Source of the DNA: Diphasiastrum complanatum | Lineage: Eukaryota > Streptophyta > Lycopodiopsida > Lycopodiales > Lycopodiaceae | Direction: 5' to 3' | Assembly: GCA_029204225.1 (NCBI GenBank) | Contig: CM055109.1 | Location: forward strand, 23,092,422 to 23,156,421 | DNA: 64,000 nucleotides | In this document: positions 1 to 10,887 of the stretch, piece after piece | Numbering within the stretch: the stretch's first letter is position 1 | Layout of the letters: the number at the start of each line of letters is the position of its first letter | Notes under the pieces: model-generated | Seen by the model: the letters and a program-made list of their open reading frames with translations, nothing else | Databases searched by the model: none | Told to the model about the DNA's origin: nothing | Program-made: the position numbers and the translations under genes

Positions 1-1488
1 CATAAAGATGTTACTAGAAAGAAACCTAATATTTCTCATTTGAGAGTATTTGGTTGTGATGCTTATGCTCATATTCCTGATGAGAAACAAAGGAAATTGG
101 ATGCAAAAGCTATCAAGTGTATTTTCCTTATGATGAGAAGGCCAAGGCATACATGATGTATGACACAAATGCACAAAAGCTTGTAGTTTCTAGGGATGCT
201 ACATTTGACGAGATGGGTCGAGGTGAACAATCTGAAGTAATCACTGAACCTTTTGATGAGGGAGCGAAAGTACAGGTCAAATATGCTTTTCTTAATGGAG
301 TGCTGGATGAAGAGGTGTATTTAGTACAACCTCAAGGATTTATTGAACCAGGGAGAGAGCACCTTGTTTGTAAGCTCAACAAAGCTCTTTATGGATTGAA
401 GCAAGCACCACGGGCGTGGTACTCTTGCATTGATGAACACTTTAAGCGAAGGGGAATGGTAGAGAGTGATGTTGATCCTAATCTTTACATTCTAAGACAA
501 GATTCAGATATAGTGTTCATTGTGTTGTACGTGGATGATTTGATTATTACAAGAAGTAATGAGAGTTTAACTGATGAAATCAAATCAGATCTTTCCAATG
601 CTTTTGACATGAGTGATCTAGGATTGATGCACTATTGTTGGCATTGAAGTATGGCAAAAGAAAAATGTGGTCTTTCTTACACAAAGCAAATATGCACAAG
701 ATTTGCTTTATAAGTTCAATATGCAGGATTGTAAGCCTTTGAGTACACCTATGGATGTCAACATGAAGCTTACTGCATATGATGAATCTGAGAAAGTGGA
801 TGCTTATTTGTATAGACAGCTGGTGGGTAGTTTGATTTATTTGACACACACAGGACCTGATATTTTTTATGTTGTTGGTGTTGTTAGTCAATTTATGCAA
901 GATCCTAGTCAAACACACTAGAATTTTGCTAAACGTATTCTCAGATACATTCGAGGGACATTAAATTTTGGTTTGAAGTATGATCAGCCTAAAGTGCCAA
1001 TATTGATAGGATATACAAATGCTGATTGGGTAGGTAATATTGATGACAGAAGGTCTACCAATGGTCATATATTCAGTTATGGTACAACTGCAGTTTCATA
1101 GAGTAGCAAAAAGCAACCTACAGTAGCCTTATCCTCGACGGAAGCTGAATATCGAGCACTCAGCAATGCTGCACAAGAAGCGGTATGGTTATGAAGATTG
1201 CTTGTGGATTTAGATCAACCACAGGTGGATGCAACTACTATATTTTGCGACAATCAAAGCTACATTCACCTTGCCAAAAATCCAGTTTTACATGCTCGAA
1301 TCAAGCACATCAAAATACATTATCATTTTGTTCAAGAGAAAATTCTTGATGGAGCCATTGATCTTGTTTTCTGTAAATCTGAAGATCAAGTGGCAGATAT
1401 TTTTACCGAGTCATTAGGTAGATGTAAATTTGAAAAGTTTCGTACTCTACTAGGAATAGAAGAATGTAATTTTATCATTGAGGGAGAG
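1..1488 (+). pseudogene. Ty1/copia element 3' part (C1): end of integrase, RT, RNase H; degenerate
   Basis: The reading frames carry copia reverse-transcriptase and RNase H motifs: YGLKQAPRAWYS near 388-425, YVDDLIITRS near 526-555, then the RNase H region with an ADW-like motif near 1018-1030, SSTEAEY near 1130-1150, CDNQS near 1248-1262 and ADIFTESLG near 1396-1420. The frame is broken by a shift near 640-665, by stop codons near 918 and 1098, and again near 1192. Compared with C2 (2110-3997), about 190 residues between VQVK and AFLNGVLDE are missing. The gap keeps the frame, so this is an internal deletion that removed the linker and the first part of RT. Upstream integrase is cut by the window edge. 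It cannot make a working polyprotein and is a relic copy of the same family as C2. Confidence 0.93.
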
Positions 1489-1750
1489 TGCTAAAATCAA
1501 TGATAAACTTCATTGTTACACTTCTTAGTTACTGTTTACGATGTACTTTATTACTAGTTGTAACTAGCCATTGGCTAGTCTAGTAGTCTACTCCTAGGTT
1601 CTCCCTCTCTATCAGGGTTCAGGATTTATATGTACATTTTACATTCAGTATGTAGAAGTGTGATAGATTGATAGGTGACGTGTTCTTCTTCCGGCTTCTT
1701 TGGTGATTGCTTATGGTGAATGCTTGATGTTGCATATCTGATTATTGACA
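1489..1750 (+). repeat. 3' LTR of copia element C1
   Basis: A purine-rich tract (GAGGGAGAG) just after the RNase H stop is followed by TG at 1489. The segment ends TTGACA at 1745-1750. Its last part (TTGGTGATTGCTTATGG, then ATTATTGACA) matches the LTR of C2 at 1878-2115 read on the other strand. The TG...CA limits and the purine tract fix the ends; only one LTR is visible for this element. Confidence 0.7.
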
Positions 1751-1877
1751 CTTATGGATCTAGTTGATTATGGATCGAACTACTTGCTTATTGATCTTCT
1801 TGAAAAAATCAAACATCTTACTTTTGGAATCCAAAAGCTCAATCCAAATGTATCAGAGTAATTATCCATAAAAGATT

Positions 1878-2115
1878 TGTCAATAATCTGATGAGCACTA
1901 TCAATCAATCACCATAAGTAATCACCAAGAGAAAGAGGAAGAATAGACCATCACACTATCTCACACTCAATGAAAGAGAGTACAATAAACCCTGAATATA
2001 TATAGAGAGAGAAAACTAGTAGTTGACTATAGAATAGCCTACAGCTACTTACAGCTGGTAACAGCTGTCAACAGTAAATCATAAATAGTAACAAGTTTAT
2101 TATTGGTTTCTAACA
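1878..2115 (-). repeat. 3' LTR of copia element C2
   Basis: Read on the minus strand it starts TGTTAGAAACC directly after the purine tract GAGGGAGAG and ends TTGACA at 1883-1878. It shares its end region with the C1 LTR. The two LTRs lie tail to tail, separated by 127 bp (1751-1877) with nothing recognisable. Confidence 0.7.
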
Positions 2116-3997
2116 CTCTCCCTCAATGAAAAAATTACATTCTTCTATTCCTAATAAAGTACGAAACTTTTCAAATTTACATCTACCTAATGACTTAGTA
2201 AAAATATCTGCCATTTGATCTTCAGATTTACAAAAAACAAGATCAATGGTTCCATCAAGTATTTTCTCTCGAACAAAGTGATAATGTATTTCAATGTGCT
2301 TGGTTCGAGCATGTAGAACTGGATTTTTGGCAAGGTGAATGCAGCTTTGGTTTTCGCAAGAAATAGTAGTCGCATCCACCTGTGATTGACCTAAATTGAC
2401 AAGCAATCTTTGTAGCCATACTGCTTCCTGTGTAGCATTGCTGAGTGCATGATATTCAGCTTCCGTCGAAGATAAGGCTACTGTAGGTTGCTTTTTGCTG
2501 CACCATGAAACTACAGTTGTACCATAACTGAACGTATAACCACTGGTAGATTTTCTATCATCAATATTACCTGCCCAATCAGCATCTGTGTAACCTACCA
2601 ACATTGGCACTTCGGGCTGTTCATACTTCAAACCAAAATTCAACATCCCTCAAATGTATCTGAGAATACGTTTAGCAGATTTCCAGTGTGCTTAACTAGG
2701 ATTTTGCATAAATCGACTAACAACACTAACAACATAAGAAATATCAGGTCGTGTGTGTGTCAAATAGATCAAACTACCCACCAGCTGTCTGTACAAGTAA
2801 GCATCTACTTTCTCAGATTCATCATATGCAGTGACATCCATCGGTGTACTCAAAGGCCTACAATCCTGCATATTGAACTTATGGAACAAATCTCGTGCAT
2901 ACTTTCTTTGCGTAAGAAAGACAATCTCTTTTTTTTTGCCATACCTCAATGCCAAGACAGTAGTGCATCAATCCTAGATCGCTCATGTCAAAGGCATTGG
3001 AAAGATCTGATTTGATTTCATAAATTAAGCTCTCATTACTTCTTGTAATAATCAAATCATCCACGTACAAAACAATGAACACTATATCTAAATCTTGCTT
3101 TAGAATGTAAAGATTAGGATCAGCCTTACTCTTTACCATTCTCCTTTGCTTGAAGTGTTCATCAATGCAAGATTACCATGCCCGTGGTGCTTGCTTGAAT
3201 CCATAGATAACTTTGTTGAGCTTACAAACAAGATGCTCTCTTCCTGGCTCAACAAATCCTTGAGATTGTACTAAATACACCTCTTCATCCAGCACTCCAT
3301 TAAGAAAGGCAGATTTAACGTCCATTTGCTGGATCTTCCAACCATGAAAAGTAGAAATAGCAATGATAGAACTTATAGTTACCATCTTAGCTATGGGTGT
3401 GAAAGTTTCCTCAAAATCAATGCTTTCCTGCTGCTCAAATCCTCTCGCAACCAACCGTGCTTTGTACTTGTTGAGTTGCCCATCTGCTCCATATTTGATC
3501 TTATAAATCCATTTGCAAGTGATAGGCATCTTACCCTCAGGTAGCTCAACCAAGTTCCACGTCCTATTTTTTTTTGATATGGCCTCCATTTCTGTTTCCA
3601 TTGCTGCACACCACTCCTTGTGCTCCTTTGCTTCATGAAAGGTTTTTGGTTCTTGAGCCTTTAGCACGGAACCCATTAGGGCTAGATTCATTTCTAACCT
3701 TGTAGGAGGTTTCCGATTTCTGCTTGACCTTCTAAGCTCTTCCTGTTCGCTAGATTCGGGAGTATCTCCCTTCTTAGCATCACTTGTGACTAATAAGTAC
3801 CATTTAGGTACTCGCTTAGGGATTTCAGCTTCAAACTTATCTTTTTCCATTGGATCTTTTGCATCAAAATCCACTTCTTTCTTGACCTGTACTTCCGCTT
3901 CCTCATCAAAAGATTTAGTGATTTCTTCAGATTGTTCACCTTGACCCATCTCATCAAATGTAGCATTCCTAGAAATCACAAACTTCTGTGCATGTAC
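2116..3997 (-). pseudogene. Ty1/copia element 3' part (C2): linker, RT, RNase H; truncated
   Basis: On the minus strand the frame from 3979 to 3173 holds the integrase-RT linker (acidic, then SSRNRKPPTRLE) and RT up to YGFKQAPRAW. The next frames give YVDDLIITRS, a VFLTQRKYARDL segment and the full RNase H (GYTDADWAGN, SSTEAEYHAL, CENQSC, KHIEIHYHF, ADIFTKSLG) down to 2110. Frameshifts lie near 3172, 2930 and 2690. CENQS replaces the usual CDNQS, so a conserved acidic site is altered. The element stops near 3997 in the linker, so gag, protease and integrase are absent. C2 is clearly less damaged than its relative C1 at 1-1488. Confidence 0.93.
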
Positions 3998-5119
3998 TTC
4001 TGAATGCCATTGGGATTAGTTGGGTTGGGTATGAGAAATTCTAGCTATGTGGCCAAGCTCAAACTATGCTCCTCTGTCGTTCACATATTAGGGGCCTTGT
4101 GCTTCTAGGTTAGATTTGACCTAACATTGTATGCAAACTTGTGCATAAAAATGCTAGTACATTTTAACTGCACTATTATTTTCTTTGAACAAGTATATCA
4201 ATTTCTTGCTATTCACAATATTGCCTAGTTAATTTTAAAATTAAATGCTCGGTTGTTGGACTTGTTAGTTTTCTATAAATAGCCAAAGCTTTGGCTATAT
4301 TGTAGTGGTGACTGGTTAATTTTAGAAACAAACACTTGGTTGTTGAACATGTTGGTTCTTTATGAGAAGCCAAATCTTGCCTATTGTGTAGTGGGTGAGG
4401 CAAGTTCAAAAGTTGCTTGTAGTCATTCATCAAGTAGAAATAGATTTTTTTGGATTTTGAGTTTGGGCAAAATTCATATTATTTTGGGCATTTGTTTTGG
4501 TGGCATTATCGATCATAGTGACTCGAATTATCCGAACAATTCCAAAATTTAGGATTTAGCCATTTTCATAAAAGATTCTAAAATATTTGCAATTCATTGT
4601 TATGGCCATTTCTAAGGCCTGTTTAACTGAACTATCATTTGTGACCCACTAATTACTAAGTACTCGAGGTAATTCCTCACCAATTTAATTCCCAAATTGG
4701 TGTTTGTAGGCAAATAGCAATAAATTTGTATATAAAGGTCTCTTTTAGTTTGACTTTTGTCATCAAGTAATTATTTCACATTGGCAACTTGACTTGGGGA
4801 GTGTGGTCCTCACACCATGATTGGTGATTCAATTAGGGAGTGCGGTCCCCACACAAACAAAAATAAAATAGACGCAAATTGTATAAGGCATCGATGGCCT
4901 CGACACACAAAGCAGCGATGCTAACTATCCTTCATCAAACACTATAGTCTAAAGGCCATTGATTAAGCCTTGAATGCCCTTGTTAGTAAAATGTGTATGC
5001 AACTTTCATTTGTGTCACAAAGAGATGGATGCGAGTACCATCAAAAAGTATGTGTCATGTGAAAGGTGAAAAAAAAAAGGCGCATGAGGCTTGAAAGATA
5101 AAGGTGCATCTCAAATTCC
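3998..5119. other. Intergenic, no gene recognised
   Basis: A+T-rich sequence with short open frames only. None shows a known motif or is repeated elsewhere in the window. The homology shared with the right arm starts near 5120, where the sequence around 5127-5170 matches the reverse complement of 63960-64000. Confidence 0.6.
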
Positions 5120-5676
5120 AAGCTTCAATGCAACCTATACTAGCAAGATTATCCTAGTTGCCACTAGTATATATGTATATCTATTTTGTTCAAATCATAA
5201 ATGCCGAACCTGCCCTACTATCCTAAGGTAGGTACCTTATTCCTTCAAGTTTTGCAAAGAGCACTGCATGCCCATTTAATCTACAAAGTGGGTCAATAAA
5301 TTTTGGGATAACAAAAATTCCCCGTGTGAAAGAGACCCAAATGGTACTCTATTTTCAGTTTATTATTTATTTACTAGTAGACATTTATTTTGGCGTCCAA
5401 ATACTTATTGCATTTTTTTAAATGGAGAGGAGTAGAAAATTCAAATTAAATATGCCTTCATTAAAAAAATGCAAAATAATATCTGAGTTTGTTTAGCCCG
5501 AAATCCGAAATAAATGTAGTTTCTTTCACATGGAAAGATAATATGGGACATGCTATTTATGAAATAATAAATACCAAATAAATGACGTATTTTTATTTAT
5601 ATTTTCTGATCGGTAATTAATAATTTATATTTTCCAGGGGTGGTGGTGCTTATTTCAAGAGATATTTTGGGTCCTT

Positions 5677-5730
5677 CCAATTGGATGACGGACACGTGTC
5701 ACAATGCCACTTGGATGCTTGCACGTGGCA
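5677..5730 (+). promoter_or_regulatory. Putative bHLH promoter elements: CCAAT and two G-box/ABRE cores
   Basis: CCAAT at 5677-5681 is followed by GACACGTGTC at 5691-5700 and GCACGTGGC at 5721-5729. Both contain ACGTG cores, and the first is a palindromic CACGTG G-box. The same three elements with the same spacing occur upstream of the right copy (63057-63110). They sit about 70 bp before the GA-rich stretch that probably lies in the 5' leader. G-boxes are bound by bHLH and bZIP factors, so hormone, stress, light or self-regulation is possible; this is inference. Confidence 0.5.
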
Positions 5731-7029
5731 AAATCTGAATGGTTCTGAGAATATCCAACGGTGGTGGGTTCAAAGTCTTAGCGTGCCATTAAGATGGAGA
5801 GGGAGAGAGAGAGAGAGAACAGAAAGGTAGGAGCTTTGCTTCAGGAAAGGGAGAAAGCTAGATTTTGCAGAGAATGTGTGAGGATATTGATTTGATTGGG
5901 TAACATGGCTTTTTTGGTATGAGATTAAGTGCAGGAGAGCAATTGAGGACTCGGTTTTTGAGGTTAGACAGGACGCAGCTGGAGCAGGCAGAGCTATTTT
6001 AATACATTTAGATGAGTAGCTGGGTAATTTCATGATTTTGTTGGCTTTTATAGATGAAAGTATACAGCTTTGGGCACACATAGCCTTAAATTTTGTTTAG
6101 CAAGGAGAAAGATAGGAGTTCAGATGAAGGACAATGTATTTATTTTGTGAGAGAGAGAACAGAGAGCTCAAATTCTGGAAGGAGATCAGATAAAGGCAAT
6201 TAAAAAAATTCAAGAGAGAGAACAGAGTTCAAATATTTGAAAGACATTTCTGCAGCTGATAAAATTATTCCATGCTATACCAAGTCAAACCAGTTTTCAG
6301 TGACCCAGCTTTACATGATGCAAGTGCACTACAGATCTTTAGCTCATATCAAGGACCATAAGTCGGTGCATTTCTAGCTAAAGCATATTCCCTTTGCGTG
6401 TTTTTCCTATCTCCATAACTCTGATCTGGACTAACATGAAAGGATGACGTGTAGTTTATTTCGAAATATGATCCTGCATGTTTTTGAGCACCACTTTGTA
6501 GAAAGTGGGTTTCATTTGCTGTTGAGCTAGTCTAACAGCAGTGAATCTTTGTTTAAGCATGTTGCTTGAATTTGAACCTGCTTTCCCATTATCTTGGTAG
6601 GTTGATCACAGAAGATAAGCATAATCTTTGTTGATTTGGGTCCGTGTGAAATGCTGCAAAACTCTGGCTGCTACATGGTTTTCGTGAAGCAGATGTAAAT
6701 TTTGTCATTTCTAGAAGTGGTGCATCAAGGGAAGGGAATTCTTGAAAAAGTCTTAAGCTTGCTTGCTTCAACTTGTGGACTGAATTGTTGCAAGGCTGTT
6801 AGAGCTAATTAAGATCGACAGGTCATTGTTACTGATTGTTTGCTTATGGAGTGCTTTCCTTTTCGTGGCATTTGAGTCCAGGCAAAAGTTTGACTGACTT
6901 TTTTCTGATTCTGTTTCAGAAGGTAGCTTTGGGCTCTCTGTATGAGACAAGGCATCAGGAAAACTGCAGGACAGACTGCAAAATCATCTGTTGCAGGCTA
7001 CTGCTGTCCAGAATTGTTCCTGATCAGAT
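5731..7029 (+). other. Probable 5' leader with intron(s) of bHLH copy 1
   Basis: GA-rich stretch at 5795-5820 (GAGAGAGA, then AACAGAAAGG) is mirrored near 62960-62997. A strong polypyrimidine tract and CAG acceptor ends at 6919, so the first coding exon probably starts at 6920 and carries about 110 nt of leader before the ATG at 7030. Short open frames here are not credible genes. The transcription start was not determined. Confidence 0.45.
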
Positions 7030-10000
7030 ATGCAGCAGCCTATGTCTCTCCTGAGTTTGGAGAGTCCTGTTCAAGGCGTTCTTGATGCTCCATCACGCTT
7101 TCATAATAGGCAGATTGGTTATACAGCACTGCTCAATCATCAAGCTTTCGACCAGGAAAAATATTTGAAGCAGCCTTTACCTTTCTCTGCATTTGAGGAA
7201 AATCAACCTCTCATGGATGAGCTTTTAGAGCAGCTCTTATCATGTTCGGAATTTGGTGGGCTGAGTAAGGTTCTCTTAAATCAGGGCTCAGGAATTTCAG
7301 CACCAAATTTAGGAGAGGTCTCTTTAGTATCCCATCCGGACATTCCATCAATGGCTGGTGCTTCTATGGATAGAATTGAGCATAATGTTCCTCTGACTTG
7401 GGACTCCAATTCCATCATCAGTAATGCACCGTTGATGAAGTCACCTGCAGTAACTGCCGTCGTTGAAAGATCAACAGGGACGAGAGACGGCCTTCTATCA
7501 CCTGTTGTGGCAACTCAATTGTCCCAACCTTATGGTTGTTCAGTGCCAAACTTTCATATGGTGCCTGCTAATCTGCAGATGGAACCAACATCTTATCAGA
7601 TCCACCAGCTTGGAAAAAGGCGTCACGATCCTGGACTGAGCATTGATGAAAGCAGTTTGCCTTCTCCGGTAAGATGGGTTTTAATTTACCAAAATAAATG
7701 AACTAGGAATTTTTGCCGTGCATCCAATTCAGCGATTTAAATCGGCCGATTGTGATAGTCATTTGAAGCTCCAAAAATGCATTCCCAAGGCTTGTTTAAG
7801 TTGTTTAACAGATAAAATACATCATGCAGGGACTTGAGAAACTATTTCATTTTGCTCCGGTGGAACTACCAGGTATATCACAAATTGGAAGGACTACCAA
7901 TCAGCTGAATGCACAGGTTAGTAAGTTACTGCAATGGTGTGATTCACAACTCACATTTCTCTGCACAGGTTAGGAGGCCACACCAGGCACACGACATTCT
8001 GCCTGTTAACCTTGGAAAATTTGGTATTCCAAACTGGGCAGAATGTTGTGTTCCCGACGACGGCTTGGGATTGTATATGACTTATTCTCACATGAGGATT
8101 ATGAAACAGAATAAGCATTTGTGTTTTTGCAGAGTGAAATTATACTGTGTATTATGGCACTTCAATTTTTCCCATGTACCTAAAAAAAGTAACACATTAT
8201 GCTTTAAAGCAACTTAAAAATGGGCAGAATCTGCCTTATTCAATTCATTACGCATTTGTAAGCTTGATATGTGAAAACTGCCTTCCAGCACTTTTCTTAC
8301 AAAGGTCAAGTTATAGCCATTTTATGAGGCCTATGTCCAGTACTCCATTTATTCTTCCTTGATGTAGACCATGTGATTAGGGCCCAGGGGCTTTATTTCT
8401 AGTATTATAAGGACATTGGGTCTTTTTAGCAGCGACTTAGCGTGTCCACTTTTATATGGCTCCTAGCCCTAATCAGCTGAATCTCCAAGCCAACTAGCCT
8501 CTGCTCTCATTTGACAGATTGATTTAGTTTTCATTCCTTTTTCAGTTTTTGGCTGCAGATTCAGGCTTGTAGGTTCATGAACCTTATGGAGATTGCTATA
8601 TTGTGTAGTATCATTGTATATTTCATGCTCTATGTGATGTTTTGCTCATAACTGGGTTACAGGATATAACTGTGGCTTCCCAAGACATTTCAAACCAATC
8701 ACACGGAAGTGAGGTTGGACTACATCAGCCACATAGTAAAGTGCAGGATGGTATTACTGCTGAACCTTCACGACCTCGTGTACGTGCACGTCGTGGTCAA
8801 GCCACTGACCCTCATAGTATTGCTGAACGAGTGAGTGCTTATTAAGATTCGCTTCATTCAGCGAGTTGGGACTAATCACTGATGTTTTTGTATTTAGTGG
8901 AAATATCTTATGGATGACTCAAAAGATTTTGTATTTTCTCTTCGCCACAGACCACCTTATGAAGTTTTGTCTTCTGACTGTTCCATTTATACTCATGTTG
9001 TGGAAATAGCTACGCCGAGAGAGGATTGCTGAAAGGATGAGATCCTTACAAGAACTTGTACCAAATTCTAACAAGGTAAATAGTTAAAAACTTGTCTACA
9101 TCCATTTTAGAGCTGCATTTTTCCTGCGAACTGTATCAGCTTCCAACATGAATTGATCACGTAAACTGGCCTTAACAAAAGGACTTCTATGACCCAAAAA
9201 GGATTTGCATATGAGATAGTAGTCATAGGCTATGAAAGCTTGATAAGGATGACTGATAAAAAAGGATGCGCTGTGTCGCTGAGTGGAGGAAGGCCTTTCA
9301 CTGTAGCTTATGGAAGGTGACAATTTGTTTTTGCAGACAGACAAAGCATCTATGCTGGATGAGATTATAGAGTATGTGAAGTTCTTACAGCTGCAAGTGA
9401 AGGTGAAAATTGATGTAACCTTTTTGCAGATCATAATACCAGCCAATGCATAATGCTTGTCCTCTTTGGTATTATGGAGTAGAACTCTGACAAACTTAGA
9501 ATGTGCAGGTGCTAAGCATCAGTAGATTGGGTGTTGCAAGAGCAGTCACTCCATCAGTTGCTGGTGTTCATTATGAGGTATTCTTTGAAACAGCATATAT
9601 TTCATCCAATAGAAATGCCCTTCAGCTTGCATTCTTGGCAAATTTCACTTTGGCAACGGTGGGTCCTCATAATTAAGCTTCATTGTACAATGGACAAATT
9701 TGTGTGACACTTAGGGCGTCAATGAAACTGGAAACACAAACAGTGTGAGAAGCGGTGGACATGTCTACTCATTAGAAGATGGTGTTAGTTTGACAGAACA
9801 GCATATTGCACAGCTGATGGAGGAGGATATTGGAATTGCAATGCAATATCTTCAGGCCAGGGGACTGTGCTTGATGCCTATTGCTCTAGGACATACCATA
9901 TCAGGCAAAGGTAACCAGCATGGGATTGAAGCACTTGATGTTAGTGATAAAGGTGTGAACACTAGAGTTTATCTTACAGTGAAGAAAGAATTATGTGCTT

Positions 10001-10095
10001 TAGAGTGTATCAATGCAGCTTCCGATGGAGCACTCATAAGCTATAGCCGAGAGGCACCCGAGGTACAATCCAAAGAAGAAACCTACCTTTTCTGA
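7030..10095 (+). CDS. bHLH transcription factor, class XI (UNE12/LRL-like), copy 1, spliced
   Basis: Nuclear DNA-binding regulator. Coding exons by GT-AG and frame: 7030-7668, 7830-7916, a possible exon from 7969, 8663-8830, 9010-9075, 9337-9402, 9509-9577, 9715-10095. Start: ATG at 7030 with an in-frame TGA nine bases upstream. The acidic N-terminal exon has MDELLEQLLS. Exon 8663-8830 gives RPRVRARRGQATDPHSIAER, and the next gives LRRERIAERM, so the basic region has H-x3-E-x3-R expected for E-box/G-box binding. Helix 2 (DKASMLDEIIEYVKFLQLQV) follows. The C-terminal LMEEDIG..AMQYLQARGLCLMPIAL block is the family signature after the bHLH. About 490 residues without the doubtful exon. Arabidopsis relatives act in root-hair growth and fertilisation. 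In ALGHTIS a G replaces the usual A. The native 3' flank is lost 17 bp after the stop. Confidence 0.9.
7969..8023 (+). other. Doubtful extra exon of bHLH copy 1
   Basis: After exon 7830-7916 the duplicated string GCACAGGTTAG occurs at 7911-7921 (donor side) and 7963-7973 (acceptor side). The second opens a frame coding VRRPHQAHDILPVNLGKFG, nearly unchanged in the right copy (60880-60934). A donor GTATTC at 8024 would leave phase 1, which does not fit the acceptor at 8662. A phase-0 donor exists at 8050 but is weak. This may be an alternative exon or an intron with chance coding potential. Confidence 0.35.
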
Positions 10096-10111
10096 CTAAG
10101 GCAAAGTATAC

Positions 10112-10640
10112 ACATTATGAATTGTATTTTGATTCGTATATATGACTTGCTTTTTGGAATCCAACATCGCACATAGTTTCGGAATTCCTAGCTAGTTATT
10201 ACATTGCACATCTTAGAATCCGACATTGCCCATATCCCGAATTTTGACATTGCATTGCTTGGTGCAACATTGCACATACGAAAACCAATAGCAATATTGT
10301 GATCAGTTCCAATAATATATTGATAATGTCAATCAATGTATTACAAAATTGCTACTTTCGCAGTCTCTCTAACTTGATATATCTACGATATAACTATAAC
10401 TTTATTTAATGCTTGACCAATGGTTAAGAGTGAACACATTTTTACAAAAATAATATACGAAGAATACAAAATTTAAATGTTTCAAGGACACTTACATGTG
10501 GAGGATAACCCTTGCTCTTCAATTTATCGACTAATGCCTCATATGATTCCCTAAACACATAGTCGTACTCTTCTTTAGTTGGTAGACGTCCATAGCCAAC
10601 TATCCATTCAAATTAAGTTTAAATTAGCCAATTATCGATA
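10112..10640 (-). mobile_element. CACTA-like transposon remnant, left copy
   Basis: Reverse complement of the right-arm segment 55830-56398. It starts 17 bp after the bHLH stop codon, where the left arm lacks about 2.39 kb present on the right (56399-58791). The short transposase-like exon ending ..GHPPH with its GT donor is recognisable near 10497-10580 on the minus strand. About 80 bp holding the last coding exon on the right (near 56030-56110) is missing here, so this copy is more decayed. Confidence 0.5.
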
Positions 10641-10690
10641 GTTGGTAGACATCCATAGCCAACTATCCATTCAAATTAAGTTTAAATTAA
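10577..10690. repeat. Short tandem duplication, about 60-bp unit
   Basis: The string TAGTTGGTAGACGTCCATAG and its continuation through AAATTA at about 10577-10626 is repeated with one change (GACATCC) at about 10637-10687. The right arm has one copy (near 55810-55865), so this duplication arose in the left arm after the arms separated. Confidence 0.8.
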
Positions 10691-10887
10691 TTAAGGGCTA
10701 GGTTGGAGCAACTAGTCATAATTTGTGAAAGTAATGTACTTTTGGACCATAAATTGCCTCTTTCCTAGAGTCATGCCAAGTAGGTGGCTAGTTGGTCAAT
10801 TTCTCATCATAAATTTAGGTGGTCCTATAATGTAGGAATCACTACCAAATTGACATGACCAACTCTTTAGACTCAATCTAACCTACA

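Noticed and set aside
5770-6081. Antisense frame in the bHLH leader, with a counterpart near 62698-62928
   Set aside because: The C-terminal part differs between copies because of frame change, and it overlaps the GA-rich leader. Treated as chance.
9096-9446. 116-residue antisense frame, mirrored almost unchanged at 59456-59806
   Set aside because: It lies opposite bHLH exon 9337-9402 and its flanking introns. The mirror copy is explained by the inverted duplication, and no motif supports it.
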